DNA from: Roseiarcus sp963780825
GTDB lineage: Bacteria > Pseudomonadota > Alphaproteobacteria > Rhizobiales > Beijerinckiaceae
Reading direction: 5' to 3'
Length of the DNA: 64,000 bases
Assembly (NCBI GenBank): GCA_963780825.1
Contig: CAWADL010000006.1
Coordinates: 1-64,000 of the forward strand
This document shows, piece after piece, positions 45,167 through 53,837 of this stretch. Below the pieces are notes generated by a model. That model saw only the letters and a program-made list of their open reading frames with translations. It searched no databases and was not told where the DNA came from. The first letter of the stretch is position 1. Every line of letters begins with the position of its first letter. The position numbers were made by a program, and so were the translations under genes.

Positions 45167-45781
45167 TCAAACAAACTTCACGGCGGCGCCGCCGGCGAAC
45201 AAATGGATGACCTTCGCCACCTGGGCGCCCAGGCGAACGGTCTGGTCCACGCTGAGCGGCGCCTCGACGAGGAAGGCCGCGCCTTCCACCGATATGTCCA
45301 GCAACTCCCCCACGTATTCGCGGCCGTCCTGGGTGCGCAAAACGACATTTTGTTCGTCATCGTCCAGGCGCACCGCACGGCGGCGGTCTACTTCTTCGCC
45401 GGAGCGCTCCGCTAGCCAATTGATCTTGTTGGCGAGGCGATCTTCCTTGAACGGCAGCGTTCGGAGCGAAATCGCAATCCAACCGCGCGATTTTCGCACG
45501 ATTGTCCCTTCGACCCGCCCCAGACCATCGATATAGGCGACGACTCGCGATCCCCAGGGTCCGAGCTTCGGACCCTTCAGACGAAGACCGCCAGGCGATA
45601 CGTCTATGGTCTCACAAGGAAATTCACCGACATTTTCAATCATGTAGCGCCCCGGCAATCGCAACTCAATGCGCGCGTGGCGACGTCGTTCAAGAATAGC
45701 AGCAGCCGTTGCTATGGCGTCATTCAAACTCGATGGCGTAGAACTTTCGAGTTCCGCGCCGTCGAAGGGTTGCATTTTCAT
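45167..45781 (-). CDS. Two-domain PilZ protein (paralogue 2)
   Basis: A 204-residue protein. Domain one has the c-di-GMP motif RRRHARIELRLPGRYMI and ETIDVSPGGLRLK; domain two has RRRAVRLDDDEQNVVL and GELLDISVEGAAFLV; it ends AKVIHLFAGGAAVKFV, matching the end of paralogue 1 (AKVARLFPGGAAVAFL). Separated from it by about 235 bases with no gene. A c-di-GMP receiver role is expected; the target is unknown. Confidence 0.88.
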   Translation of the reverse strand: MKMQPFDGAELESSTPSSLNDAIATAAAILERRRHARIELRLPGRYMIENVGEFPCETIDVSPGGLRLKGPKLGPWGSRVVAYIDGLGRVEGTIVRKSRGWIAISLRTLPFKEDRLANKINWLAERSGEEVDRRRAVRLDDDEQNVVLRTQDGREYVGELLDISVEGAAFLVEAPLSVDQTVRLGAQVAKVIHLFAGGAAVKFV

Positions 45782-45972
45782 TTCGACCTCTTGCGAGGGG
45801 CGGCTCTTGAGTAAGTCAAGAGCAAATATTTATAAAGAATAAACGTAACAATTCCGTTTAGGCGCCGGGCTTGGCTGAAAATCAACGACGGCGAACGCTT
45901 GCGCGGAGCGGCCCGGTTCGAGGATAAGGCGGCCGGCGCATTCCCGATCGCCGCTCCCAACCGACGGTGGCC

Positions 45973-46836
45973 ATGCGCATCGTATCCGCCCTGTCCGAAG
46001 CCTCGTCGCCCTACGACGCGATCCTTTGCGACGTCTGGGGCGTCTTGCACGACGGCAAACGCGCCTTCGCCGCCGCATCCGAGGCGCTCGCTGGGTATCG
46101 TCGGGCTGGAGGTGCTGTGGCGCTGATCACCAACGCGCCGCGGCCGAGCCCGCCGGTGCAGGCGCAAATGTTGCGGCTCGGCGTATTGCGCGAAGCCTTC
46201 GACGCCGTCGTCACGTCGGGCGACGTTACGATTGCAATGATCGAAGCGCGCGGTGGCGCGCCGGTGCATCACATCGGCCCGGATCGCGACCTCAGCCTGT
46301 TCGACGCCGTCGAAGCCCAGACCGATCGGCGGCCGGTGCGCGTAGGGCCGGATGAGGCGGAATACGTGCTCTGCACCGGCCTCGAACACGACGACGTCGA
46401 GACGCCCCAAGATTATGCGCCGCGCCTGGCCGCGCTCGCCGCGCGCGGCCTGCCGTTCGTTTGCGCTAATCCGGACATCGTCATTCACCGCGGGGCCGAC
46501 CTCGTCTATTGCGCGGGAGCGCTGGCTGAGGCCTACGAGGCGCTCGGCGGCTCGACCGTCTACGCCGGCAAGCCGCACGCGCCGATCTACCAAGCCGCCC
46601 TCGCTGCCTGCGCCGCGGCGCTCGGGCGGGACCCCGCGCGGGTGCTGGCGATCGGCGACGGTTTTCGTACGGATATGGCCGGCGCGCGCGGGCAAAAGCT
46701 CGATACGCTGTTCGTCGCCGCCGGCATTCATCGCGACGAGACGATGGCCGCGGACGAGGTCGACCCGGCGGGACTGGCGCGGCTGTTCGCGAAAGAAGGC
46801 TTTGCGCCGACGGCGACGATCGCGTCGCTGCGATAG
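45973..46836 (+). CDS. HAD-IIA family hydrolase (TIGR01459 type)
   Basis: A 287-residue HAD phosphatase. Nucleophile motif AILCDVWGVLHDG, motif II LITNAPRP, cap-region HHIGPDRDLSLFDAVE, then GKPHAPIYQAAL (motif III Lys) and AIGDGFRTDMAGA (motif IV). Related proteins dephosphorylate sugars or nucleotides such as NMN or phosphoglycolate. The ATG at 45973 is used, although a GTG two codons earlier is also possible. Confidence 0.9.
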   Translation: MRIVSALSEASSPYDAILCDVWGVLHDGKRAFAAASEALAGYRRAGGAVALITNAPRPSPPVQAQMLRLGVLREAFDAVVTSGDVTIAMIEARGGAPVHHIGPDRDLSLFDAVEAQTDRRPVRVGPDEAEYVLCTGLEHDDVETPQDYAPRLAALAARGLPFVCANPDIVIHRGADLVYCAGALAEAYEALGGSTVYAGKPHAPIYQAALAACAAALGRDPARVLAIGDGFRTDMAGARGQKLDTLFVAAGIHRDETMAADEVDPAGLARLFAKEGFAPTATIASLR

Positions 46837-47491
46837 GGCGTGGCGCTGGCCGTGAAATTTGTGGTTTTCGATGCGCAATCGAGGCCGGGAATCGCGTTTC
46901 GCTCCGGTTCGGCGCCCGCATTTCAATGGCTTGCCGGGCAGGAAACGACCGAGCAGCGCATTTTGCACGTATGATATCAATGCCTTACCTGTGAAAAACG
47001 CGTCGCTCACCGGGGGGCGGTGAACCTCTTGGCCGAGGAGCCGTTCTGCCGGAGGGTCGGCGTCAACGCCGACCTTTTGGGGCGCCACTCGGCCGGCTCA
47101 CCTATCAACCCCAACGTCGGCCTGGTGGCCGACGGCTCCGCGAGGCGTTTGATCCTCGCGATGACGATCTCAACGATAAGGCGGCACGCCGACTTGCGCC
47201 GATCCTCGCAGCCGGCCTCTGGAGGCGCCCTGCAGGGTTGGCTGTCTACATCCTTTCTGAAAAGTCTGAGCATACAGGCATAGGTTTCTGGAGAAATGAA
47301 GGCGATGGGGAATTCCCGCTGTGACTGCGCAGGCGGCACGCCAGGCTCTCTCAAAAAGGATCGAACGCGCGACAGTTGTAATTTATCTAGCGCAACACAA
47401 AGGACGTTATGTACGAGCCGCTTTATTGTTATTTTTCAATATGATAGATGTTTAAATATTACTCGATTTTCATATGCGCCATTTGCCACAG
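46837..47491. other. Long gene-free stretch
   Basis: This 655-base stretch holds a family A repeat at 47050-47147 and an AT-rich part from about 47370 to 47470. Frames through it show no family resemblance. The AT-rich part borders the transferred-looking TetR/SDR block. Confidence 0.55.
47050..47147. repeat. Family A palindromic repeat (copy 6)
   Basis: GGAGGGTCGGCGTCAACGCC to CGTCGGCCTGGTGGCCGACG with the core CTTTTGGGGCGCC and CCTATCAACCCCA. Two substitutions in the arms show drift. Confidence 0.87.
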
Positions 47492-48085
47492 TCAAAGCTG
47501 GTCAAGGAGATCGAAAGCTTCGTCGATATAATGTGTCAATGGATGGGCCGCATTTTGCCGCCGCCAGTTCTCTTTCGCGAACCGAAGCGTGCCCATGGCC
47601 ATCATGGCGGCCAGACGTAGTGCGGGCCGTCGGGTGCGATCCGGCCATAGTTCATACATCGCCTCGGCCAACACCTCCTCCAGCTGAACAATAAGCGCCT
47701 CTTTGCGCAGTCGAAGCGTTTCCGTCGATCGCAGGATTTGATCCGCGAGAACGGACTCCTTGGTCATATACCTTGAGGCAAGAGCCAAAAAAGCCTTTCG
47801 AGCGGCGTTGGTCGGTGATTGATCCGGCGATTGCTCAAGAAATGTGGGACGCAAAACCTTTGGGATGTCGCCGCTTTCGTGCGCCAGCAAAACATCCTCT
47901 TTCGACTTCAAATAGTAGAAGAATGTTCGTCGCGAAATTCCCGATGCCGCCGCGATGGCGTCGAGGGTCGTGGCCTCATAGCCATTTTCGATGAAAAGTT
48001 TCAGGCCGGTCTCGGCAATCCGATCCAGCGTCACCTGGCGTTTGCGCTCGCGCAGGCTGGTTGGGGCTCTCTCGACGCTATTCAT
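47492..48085 (-). CDS. TetR-family transcriptional regulator
   Basis: A 197-residue regulator. The HTH lies at about residues 17-60: RKRQVTLDRIAETGLKLFIE, then ATTLDAIAAASGISRRTFFY and YLKSKEDVLL. The C-terminal ligand part is helical. It is divergent from an SDR gene, and a direct repeat in the shared promoter (48123-48165) is a likely operator. An ATG at 48094 would add three residues. Confidence 0.9.
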   Translation of the reverse strand: MNSVERAPTSLRERKRQVTLDRIAETGLKLFIENGYEATTLDAIAAASGISRRTFFYYLKSKEDVLLAHESGDIPKVLRPTFLEQSPDQSPTNAARKAFLALASRYMTKESVLADQILRSTETLRLRKEALIVQLEEVLAEAMYELWPDRTRRPALRLAAMMAMGTLRFAKENWRRQNAAHPLTHYIDEAFDLLDQL

Positions 48086-48122
48086 GGCTGTCATTTTGAC
48101 CCTCAAAGAGGCGCTTGCCAAG

Positions 48123-48165
48123 ATTACACTGAGTGCGATATGTACGAAATTACACTGAGTGCGAT
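48123..48165. promoter_or_regulatory. Probable TetR operator: two direct copies of a 17-bp site
   Basis: ATTACACTGAGTGCGAT occurs at 48123-48139 and again at 48149-48165, identical, with start-to-start spacing of 26 bases. Each holds the palindrome CACT-G-AGTG. The pair sits between divergent TetR and SDR genes, as expected for an autoregulated operator. Confidence 0.7.
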
Positions 48166-48182
48166 TTCATGGAGCAGGCCAC

Positions 48183-49004
48183 ATGCCGACGAAAAAGGTT
48201 TGGTTCATCACGGGTGCGTCGCGAGGATTTGGCCGTGTGTGGACCGAAGCCGCTTTGAAACGGGGTGACAAAGTCGCCGCCACCGCGCGACACCCGGCGG
48301 CGCTCGATGAACTCACCACAGCTTATGGGGATGCAATCCTGCCGCTGGCGCTCGACGTGACGGATCGCGATGCGGTGTTCGAAGCCGTCGGACAGGCGCA
48401 CCGACACTTCGATCGTCTCGACGTGATCCTGAGCAATGCCGGTTATGGTTATATGGGGGCTATAGAGGAGCTAGAGCCCGAGCAGGCCAGAGCTAACTTC
48501 GACACCAATGTGTTCGGAACTCTCTCGGTCGTCCAGGCCGCGTTGCCGATTTTACGGGCGCAGGGGGGCGGCCACATCCTGACGGTGTCGAGCATAGGGG
48601 GCGTTATCGGTTTCCCGACTGGTGGAACTTATACCGCGACAAAGTTTGCCGTCGAAGCCATGACGGAAGCCCTGGCGGCCGAAGTGGCGGCGTTCGGCAT
48701 CAAAGTCACCATCATCGAGCCCGGCAGTTTCAGCACCGAGTTCCGCGCATCGGTGCAATCCGCGCCGGTCATCGACGCCTATAATCCGATACGCCAAGCC
48801 GTTCGCTCCTCATTCAAACCTGAGGAGTTGGGCAATCCGGCGGCAACTGCGGCGGCGATCTTCGAAGCCGTGGATGCCGATAAGCCGCCGCTCCGCTTGG
48901 TGCTCGGTTCGACAACGATCGCGAAATTCAAGGCGGTCTATGAGGCGCGGCTACGTAATTGGAGCCAATGGGAAGCCGTATCGAACGCGGCTCAGGGTGG
49001 CTGA
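48183..49004 (+). CDS. SDR-family oxidoreductase
   Basis: A 273-residue classical SDR: TGASRGFGRVWTEAALKRGD, DVTDRDAV, SNAGYGYMGAIEEL, VSSIGGVIGFPTGGTYTATK with catalytic Tyr-x3-Lys, and IEPGSFSTEF. Start at 48183, after GGAGCAGG. It is divergent from TetR and probably under its control, with two more genes downstream. Substrate unknown. Confidence 0.9.
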   Translation: MPTKKVWFITGASRGFGRVWTEAALKRGDKVAATARHPAALDELTTAYGDAILPLALDVTDRDAVFEAVGQAHRHFDRLDVILSNAGYGYMGAIEELEPEQARANFDTNVFGTLSVVQAALPILRAQGGGHILTVSSIGGVIGFPTGGTYTATKFAVEAMTEALAAEVAAFGIKVTIIEPGSFSTEFRASVQSAPVIDAYNPIRQAVRSSFKPEELGNPAATAAAIFEAVDADKPPLRLVLGSTTIAKFKAVYEARLRNWSQWEAVSNAAQGG

Positions 49005-49006
49005 AG

Positions 49007-49639
49007 ATGAAGCTGCTACTGCTCGGCGCTACGGGATTGGTGGGGAGCGGAGCCTTGAAACTCGCGCTCTCAAACCCCGCCTTCACCGAAGTGATCGCGC
49101 CCACGAGGAAGCCGTTGGCGACGAGGGACAGACTGGTGAACCCGGTCAGCTCACGCCTGGAGGAGCTTACCCCGCTTCTAGTGTCAAACAAACCGGACGC
49201 GGTCATCTGCGCTTTGGGAACGACACTGGCAAAAGCAGGCTCGAAGGACGCGTTTCGTTATGTTGACCACGAGCTCCCTATCGCCTTTGGCAAAGCGGCT
49301 CGCATCGCCGGTGTGGAGACGTATGCGATTGTAACAGCGATGGGCGCGTCCGCAGATTCCCGAGGCTTTTACTTGAGGACCAAAGGAGAGGTTGAGAAGC
49401 ACATCCAGGAAATTGGGTTCCGGTCCCTTACAATCTGTCGACCCAGCTTGATTGGCGGCGAGCGTAACGAAGCAAGGACAGCCGAGCGAGCGGCGCTAAC
49501 GCTGCTTCGAATCTTGGCTCCGATCCTGCCGAAGAAATTTCGTGTCAATCCGGCTGATGTCATCGCCGCTTCGTTGTTGGACGCGGTCATCTTTGCAAAA
49601 GCAGGCTGTCGTTGGGTATATTCTAACGAATTGAATTGA
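49007..49639 (+). CDS. NAD(P)-binding Rossmann protein (atypical SDR, oxidoreductase HTATIP2-like)
   Basis: A 210-residue protein with the dinucleotide motif LLGATGLVGSGALKLAL at its start, AVICALGTTLAKAGSKDAFR, and VTAMGASADSRGFYLRTKGE. This matches atypical SDR proteins of the HTATIP2/NAD(P)H-binding group. It begins two bases after the SDR stop, so the two are co-transcribed. Confidence 0.85.
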   Translation: MKLLLLGATGLVGSGALKLALSNPAFTEVIAPTRKPLATRDRLVNPVSSRLEELTPLLVSNKPDAVICALGTTLAKAGSKDAFRYVDHELPIAFGKAARIAGVETYAIVTAMGASADSRGFYLRTKGEVEKHIQEIGFRSLTICRPSLIGGERNEARTAERAALTLLRILAPILPKKFRVNPADVIAASLLDAVIFAKAGCRWVYSNELN

Positions 49640-49712
49640 CCCGACATATCAATTTTGCGCCTGCATAACTTATTACATTTTACTTTGAGGTGGACAGCCC
49701 TTATAGGATGCG

Positions 49713-50450
49713 TTGTTGACCGATCCGATCCAGTCGCCTCAGACCTTTGTTCTCGTTCACGGCGCGAGCCATGGCGGCTGGTGCTATGAACGCCTCGCCG
49801 CGATCCTACGTTCGCAGGGGCGCCGAGTATTTGCGCCGACGCTGGCGGGTTTGGCGGAACGGTCCGGGGAGATCTCGCCTCAAATTAACCTGACGACCCA
49901 TGTCAATGATATCTTGAGCCTGTTTGAACGAGAGCGCTTAACGAACGTATTTCTGTGCGGCCACTCCTACGGTGGTATGGTCATCAGTGGCGTTGCCGAC
50001 AAGATTCCGGATCGCATCAGAAACCTCGTCTTCATCGATGCTGTTGTGCCGGAAAACGGGAAATGCATGAACGATTATGTCTTTCCTGGCTGGAAACGGA
50101 TTCCGGTTCAACTGGCCGTATGGTTATTGGGTCGCGGCTACAAACTGACGCCGCCGCCGCCGGCCTGGTATTTCAAGGTGAACAAGGCGGATCAGAGCAT
50201 GGTGAACCGCCTTCTCACGGCGCACCCATTTGCTTCGCTGCAAGAGAAGATCAAGATCGGGAGCAATCCTGATAGCATCGCAGGCCATACTTACATCTAT
50301 GCCACAAAATTCAATTTTCCCCCGATAACTGAACAATACGAGCGTGCCAAGGCGCGCAGGGGTTGGAAAGTTTTTGAGGTCGAAGCGGGTCATGACATCA
50401 TGATCGACGCGCCAAAGGAACTCGCTGAAATCCTGTCGTTGCTCGACTGA
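49713..50450 (+). CDS. Alpha/beta hydrolase
   Basis: A 245-residue hydrolase: oxyanion loop VLVHGASHGGWCYERLA, nucleophile Ser in FLCGHSYGGMVI, acid in VFIDAVVPENG, and His in VEAGHDIMID. The pattern resembles esterases of the salicylate-esterase/EstA type. The start is a TTG (two in a row at 49713 and 49716); no ATG is suitable. Follows the Rossmann gene and may belong to the same TetR-controlled set. Confidence 0.86.
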   Translation: MLTDPIQSPQTFVLVHGASHGGWCYERLAAILRSQGRRVFAPTLAGLAERSGEISPQINLTTHVNDILSLFERERLTNVFLCGHSYGGMVISGVADKIPDRIRNLVFIDAVVPENGKCMNDYVFPGWKRIPVQLAVWLLGRGYKLTPPPPAWYFKVNKADQSMVNRLLTAHPFASLQEKIKIGSNPDSIAGHTYIYATKFNFPPITEQYERAKARRGWKVFEVEAGHDIMIDAPKELAEILSLLD

Positions 50451-50494
50451 AAGCGAAGGGTCGCGCAGCCAAAGCGCCTGATCAGTGGGCGGGC

Positions 50495-50797
50495 ATGGTC
50501 TCGACGAGGCCGGCGCGCTGTTTCGCACCGTGCGCAACAATCGCACCGGACGGCTGGAAAACGCGATCACCGGGCGATGGAAAGGGTCTTTTGATCGATT
50601 TCAACGGCCATCCGGCGCTCCGAGCGCTCGCGAGCCAGTGGAGCCGCCGGGTCAAATATGCCGAAGGTGACGCAAGGGACCGGCTGGGCCTGACCGCTGT
50701 TCTTGTCCGCCCTGACGGCGTTGTTGCGTGGACCTGTGAGGGCGAGCCGGACCCTTCGGAAGCAACGGGAGCGGCCTCGCGTTGGTTTGCGATCTGA
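50495..50797 (+). pseudogene. C-terminal remnant of an FAD-dependent aromatic monooxygenase
   Basis: About 70 residues are recognisable: GLLIDFNGHPALRALASQWS, RVKYAEGDARDRLGLTAVLV and RPDGVVAWTCEGEPD, the C-terminal thioredoxin-like domain of PheA/TfdB-type hydroxylases (usual total length over 500 residues). The FAD and substrate domains are missing, so it is a leftover of a larger catabolic gene. Confidence 0.72.
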
Positions 50798-50844
50798 CTG
50801 CGCACAAGCGCCGCTGCAGATGACTTATGATCGCGGCGGCGCGG

Positions 50845-51171
50845 CTATTTGACCGAGGAGAAAGCCGTCGGGGTCAGGAACTGGTTGCTGATGTTGGCGA
50901 CGATCTGGCCGTCCTTCTCCGATTCGGCGCGCACGCTGAGCCATTCCGGATCGGCGACGAACGTCGGCCACTTGACCTCGCGCTCCGCCAGCGATTCCCA
51001 AGCGATCAGATAGGTCAGGTCGTAGTTGGATTCGCCGGCCAGCGTCGTCCAGAAGCCGGCCTGGCGGATGCCGTGCCTCTCCCAGATGCGCAGCGTGTGG
51101 TTCTGGAAACGCGCTAGCAGGTTCGGCAGGCGGCCGGGCAGGGTGCGGTAGATGCGGAGTTCGTAGATCAT
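50845..51171 (-). CDS. NIPSNAP-family protein
   Basis: A 108-residue ferredoxin-like (dimeric alpha/beta barrel) protein: MIYELRIYRTLPGRLPNLLA, HTLRIWERHGIRQAGFWTTL, TYLIAWESLAEREVKWPTFV. The NIPSNAP family has no settled enzymatic role in bacteria. Frame intact. Confidence 0.88.
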   Translation of the reverse strand: MIYELRIYRTLPGRLPNLLARFQNHTLRIWERHGIRQAGFWTTLAGESNYDLTYLIAWESLAEREVKWPTFVADPEWLSVRAESEKDGQIVANISNQFLTPTAFSSVK

Positions 51172-51324
51172 CGGGGCGTCTCCTCGTCGCGAATGAAAGT
51201 CGAATAGCAGCTTTTCTCCGCCGCGGATTCACGTCGCCTTCGGCTGAAATGCGACGCAGATCCCGGGCCAGCCGTCCCGTAATTACCGCGTGGATACAAA
51301 TCCGCAAAAGGTGGGAGTGGCTGC

Positions 51325-52593
51325 ATGCTTCGGCTGACAGGTCCGGGAAAAATTCGCGAGCTTGTCATTCCCACCGACGGAAGTCCGGAAACGACGATCG
51401 CGGCCTCGTTGTTCAACTTCGACGTCGACGGCGACGCGGTGAAGCCGCAGCATCGGGAATGGCTGACCGAATTCGTGGTCCCTCAACTCGGCAACCCCAA
51501 GGTGACGGTCACGCTGCGAGGCGAATCGAGCCGCAGCGGCAGCGACGATCACAATCTCGAACTGTCGACCCGCCGCGTGAAAAATGTCGAGCGACTTCTG
51601 CGCGGCTCGGGGCCCGTCGCCGCTAAGATCGACGCCAGCGGAACAGGAGCGAGCGACGCGACCCGGCAAGGGGAAAATGAAAAGACGGACGACGAATTCT
51701 TTCGCGCCGTCCGCGTCCAAGTCGACAATTCCGCCCATGGCCTCGTGCCTCCCGTGTTCACCAACGAAGGCTTGGCGCGCGGCTTCGACGACACAGCCAA
51801 CCCGCCATGGCTGATGTTGCCGGCCGGCAGCTTCGGGAGGTTCATGCGGATCAACAACGCCGAAGGGTTGACGCTGGTCTCCAGCAACGTCGGCGTGGTG
51901 CGGGTCCGCTCCGCCATCAATTTCTCCGGCTCTGACCGGCCGGTGGTGATTTCGCAATCCAGCGAAATCTTCCGCGTCTTTCCCGGCATCCTCGGCGACG
52001 CGATCATTTCGGCGGTCGACGGCGCCGGGCGCGTCCGCGCACGCATGGCGGTGTCGGTGCTGCGCGAGCGCACCGTGAAATGTGCGTTCCACTTCGTCCG
52101 CAATCCCAACTATGGCAGCTCTCGGCAGGTCAGCGAGGCCGCGGATTTCCTGAGTGTGCTCAACGAAATCTGGAATTCACAGGCCAACATCACCTTCGTT
52201 GAGGGCGCGCCCGCGCGGGAGCTGGCGATGACCGAAAATCTCGGCAATCGCATCGACAACGACGACAAGATCAGGGTCATCGGCCTGCACCGCAGACCGG
52301 GCGTCGAGTTCAACGTGTTCTTTATCAATCGATTGGACGGAAACACGGTCGGCAAAACCGTCTCCTTCCCGCCCGGCGACTGCGTATTCGTGGACCCTGT
52401 CGAGATCGGCGACGACAACCGCAAGCGCGCGCTCGCGCACGAGGCCGGCCATTGTTTGTCGCTCGACCACAATTCCCCGACGGTCACCACAGACTTCATG
52501 CTCATGCACGACACGTTCGAGGACGGCAAAATGGAGGAAGCGCTCATCACCCGGGCGCAGGTGCTGCAAGCGCGCCGAGCGGTCGTCGGCTGA
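51325..52593 (+). CDS. OmpA-like domain fused to a metzincin-type zinc protease domain
   Basis: A 422-residue protein without signal peptide. Residues about 25-125 look like an OmpA peptidoglycan-binding domain (NFDVDGDAVKPQHREWLTEF, then NLELSTRRVKNVERLLR). A middle beta region follows. The end has HEAGHCLSLDH starting at His372 (spacing as in HExxHxxGxxH, with Ser in place of Gly) and a Met-rich turn FMLMHDTF, which fits a metzincin-like zinc protease. Lack of a signal suggests delivery by a contractile or other special system, or action on the cell's own envelope after export. Frame intact. Confidence 0.78.
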   Translation: MLRLTGPGKIRELVIPTDGSPETTIAASLFNFDVDGDAVKPQHREWLTEFVVPQLGNPKVTVTLRGESSRSGSDDHNLELSTRRVKNVERLLRGSGPVAAKIDASGTGASDATRQGENEKTDDEFFRAVRVQVDNSAHGLVPPVFTNEGLARGFDDTANPPWLMLPAGSFGRFMRINNAEGLTLVSSNVGVVRVRSAINFSGSDRPVVISQSSEIFRVFPGILGDAIISAVDGAGRVRARMAVSVLRERTVKCAFHFVRNPNYGSSRQVSEAADFLSVLNEIWNSQANITFVEGAPARELAMTENLGNRIDNDDKIRVIGLHRRPGVEFNVFFINRLDGNTVGKTVSFPPGDCVFVDPVEIGDDNRKRALAHEAGHCLSLDHNSPTVTTDFMLMHDTFEDGKMEEALITRAQVLQARRAVVG

Positions 52594-52730
52594 GCCCGCT
52601 ACCACCGCCCGCGCGCGCTCAAGGGAACGCCCAAACATCTCTCAAATGGCGACCGATTTCGGCTCACAGCTGTGGGAGAAAGGCGTTTTTGGAGAGACGC
52701 CAGCCGCGGGCGGCCATAGTCGGGGGATTG

Positions 52731-52768
52731 CGGACCTAATATTCGACGGCGGACCTAATATTCGACGG
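52731..52768. repeat. Tandem 19-bp repeat upstream of a secreted-protein gene
   Basis: CGGACCTAATATTCGACGG occurs twice, head to tail and identical (52731-52749 and 52750-52768), about 100 bases before the ATG at 52865. It may be a protein-binding site or a slippage duplication. Confidence 0.85.
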
Positions 52769-52864
52769 AAATGTGCGTTGCGCCACGTCAGCTTTCAAAA
52801 GCTCGGCATAGTAGATGTTCACCGCTGGAGAATGTCCTCCGGCGGAAATAAAAGGACATCCGCC

Positions 52865-53335
52865 ATGAATACTCAGTCTAACAAGATTAAGACCAGCAAC
52901 GCTCGCAAGGTTGTTCTGATCGGCGTCGTCGGCGCGATCTTCGCCGCCACTTCGATGTTCAGCATCCAAGCGTCCGCTAAAGACTTCAAGCCGCCGTCCC
53001 TCGGGCCGCAGATTTCTCCCCAGTCCGGTCTTCCGGTCGGCAAGAATTTTCAGCCGGGTCCGCTGAAGCCTCCGTCGCTTCCCGTTAAGCCGATCGGTCC
53101 GATCGTGGGCGGCTGCGCTGGCACGAAGCTGGGCTGCAATCCGACCAACAATAGCGGCGCTTGGGCCGCGGTCGCTGGCGTCGCCATGATTGGTCTGACA
53201 CTCGCAGCGGCGGAGCAGAACGCCGAAGCCGCGCAGCAGAATGCCGAAGCTGACGATAATTGCTACTATACCATCAAGCGCGTGTACGATCAGGACTATG
53301 GCATGGTGCGCAAGCGCTTCTTGGTTTGCGACTGA
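52865..53335 (+). CDS. Small secreted Pro-rich protein with a hydrophobic segment
   Basis: A 156-residue protein. Residues about 14-37 are a signal peptide (VVLIGVVGAIFAATSMFSIQ, cleavage after ASA). The mature protein starts Pro-rich (KPPSLGPQISPQSGLPVGKN), has Cys at about 84 and 90, a hydrophobic stretch WAAVAGVAMIGLTLAAA, and ends NCYYTIKRVYDQDYGMVRKR with a final Cys-Asp. No family recognised. AAAAGGACATCCGCC precedes the ATG. Confidence 0.72.
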   Translation: MNTQSNKIKTSNARKVVLIGVVGAIFAATSMFSIQASAKDFKPPSLGPQISPQSGLPVGKNFQPGPLKPPSLPVKPIGPIVGGCAGTKLGCNPTNNSGAWAAVAGVAMIGLTLAAAEQNAEAAQQNAEADDNCYYTIKRVYDQDYGMVRKRFLVCD

Positions 53336-53441
53336 GGGCTTGCATTGATTCCCCGGAGGGGCCGGAACTCGCCAAGACGCGTTCGGCCCTTTGCATCCAC
53401 TGAATCAGGTCGATCCGAGAAAACTCTGATAGGAATGGCGG

Positions 53442-53837
53442 ATGTTACGCGGTCAATGCCATTGCGGCGCAATCTCATTTGAGGTCCACCAAGCTCCCGC
53501 AGTGAGCTCGATTTGCAACTGCCGCGACTGCCGTCGACAATCCGGCGCGCCCATCACCGCGTGGGCCATGACGGCTGTAGGCGCGCTTCATGTGCGCGGA
53601 GAACCCAAGGTGTATTCGTCATCGGATAGAGGGCGGCGGTCATTTTGCGCGAATTGCGGGACGGGTTTGTTTTTCACCAACGCTATTCTTGACCAGATGG
53701 GCTTTGTTCAAGTTCGTATCGCAGCTCTCGACGATCCAGACGCGATAGAGCCGAAAATGCAGGTGCAAACTGCCGAACGCGTCGCATGGATGGAAAACGC
53801 CCATACGCTTCCTGCATTTGAGCGATTTCCGGGCTGA
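53442..53837 (+). CDS. GFA-family (CENP-V/GFA) zinc protein
   Basis: A 131-residue protein with the zinc-binding Cys pattern of the GFA family: GQCHCGAISFEV, SICNCRDCRRQSGAP and FCANCGTGLFF. Named after a glutathione-dependent formaldehyde-activating enzyme; the actual role of most members is unknown. Stands alone. Confidence 0.92.
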   Translation: MLRGQCHCGAISFEVHQAPAVSSICNCRDCRRQSGAPITAWAMTAVGALHVRGEPKVYSSSDRGRRSFCANCGTGLFFTNAILDQMGFVQVRIAALDDPDAIEPKMQVQTAERVAWMENAHTLPAFERFPG

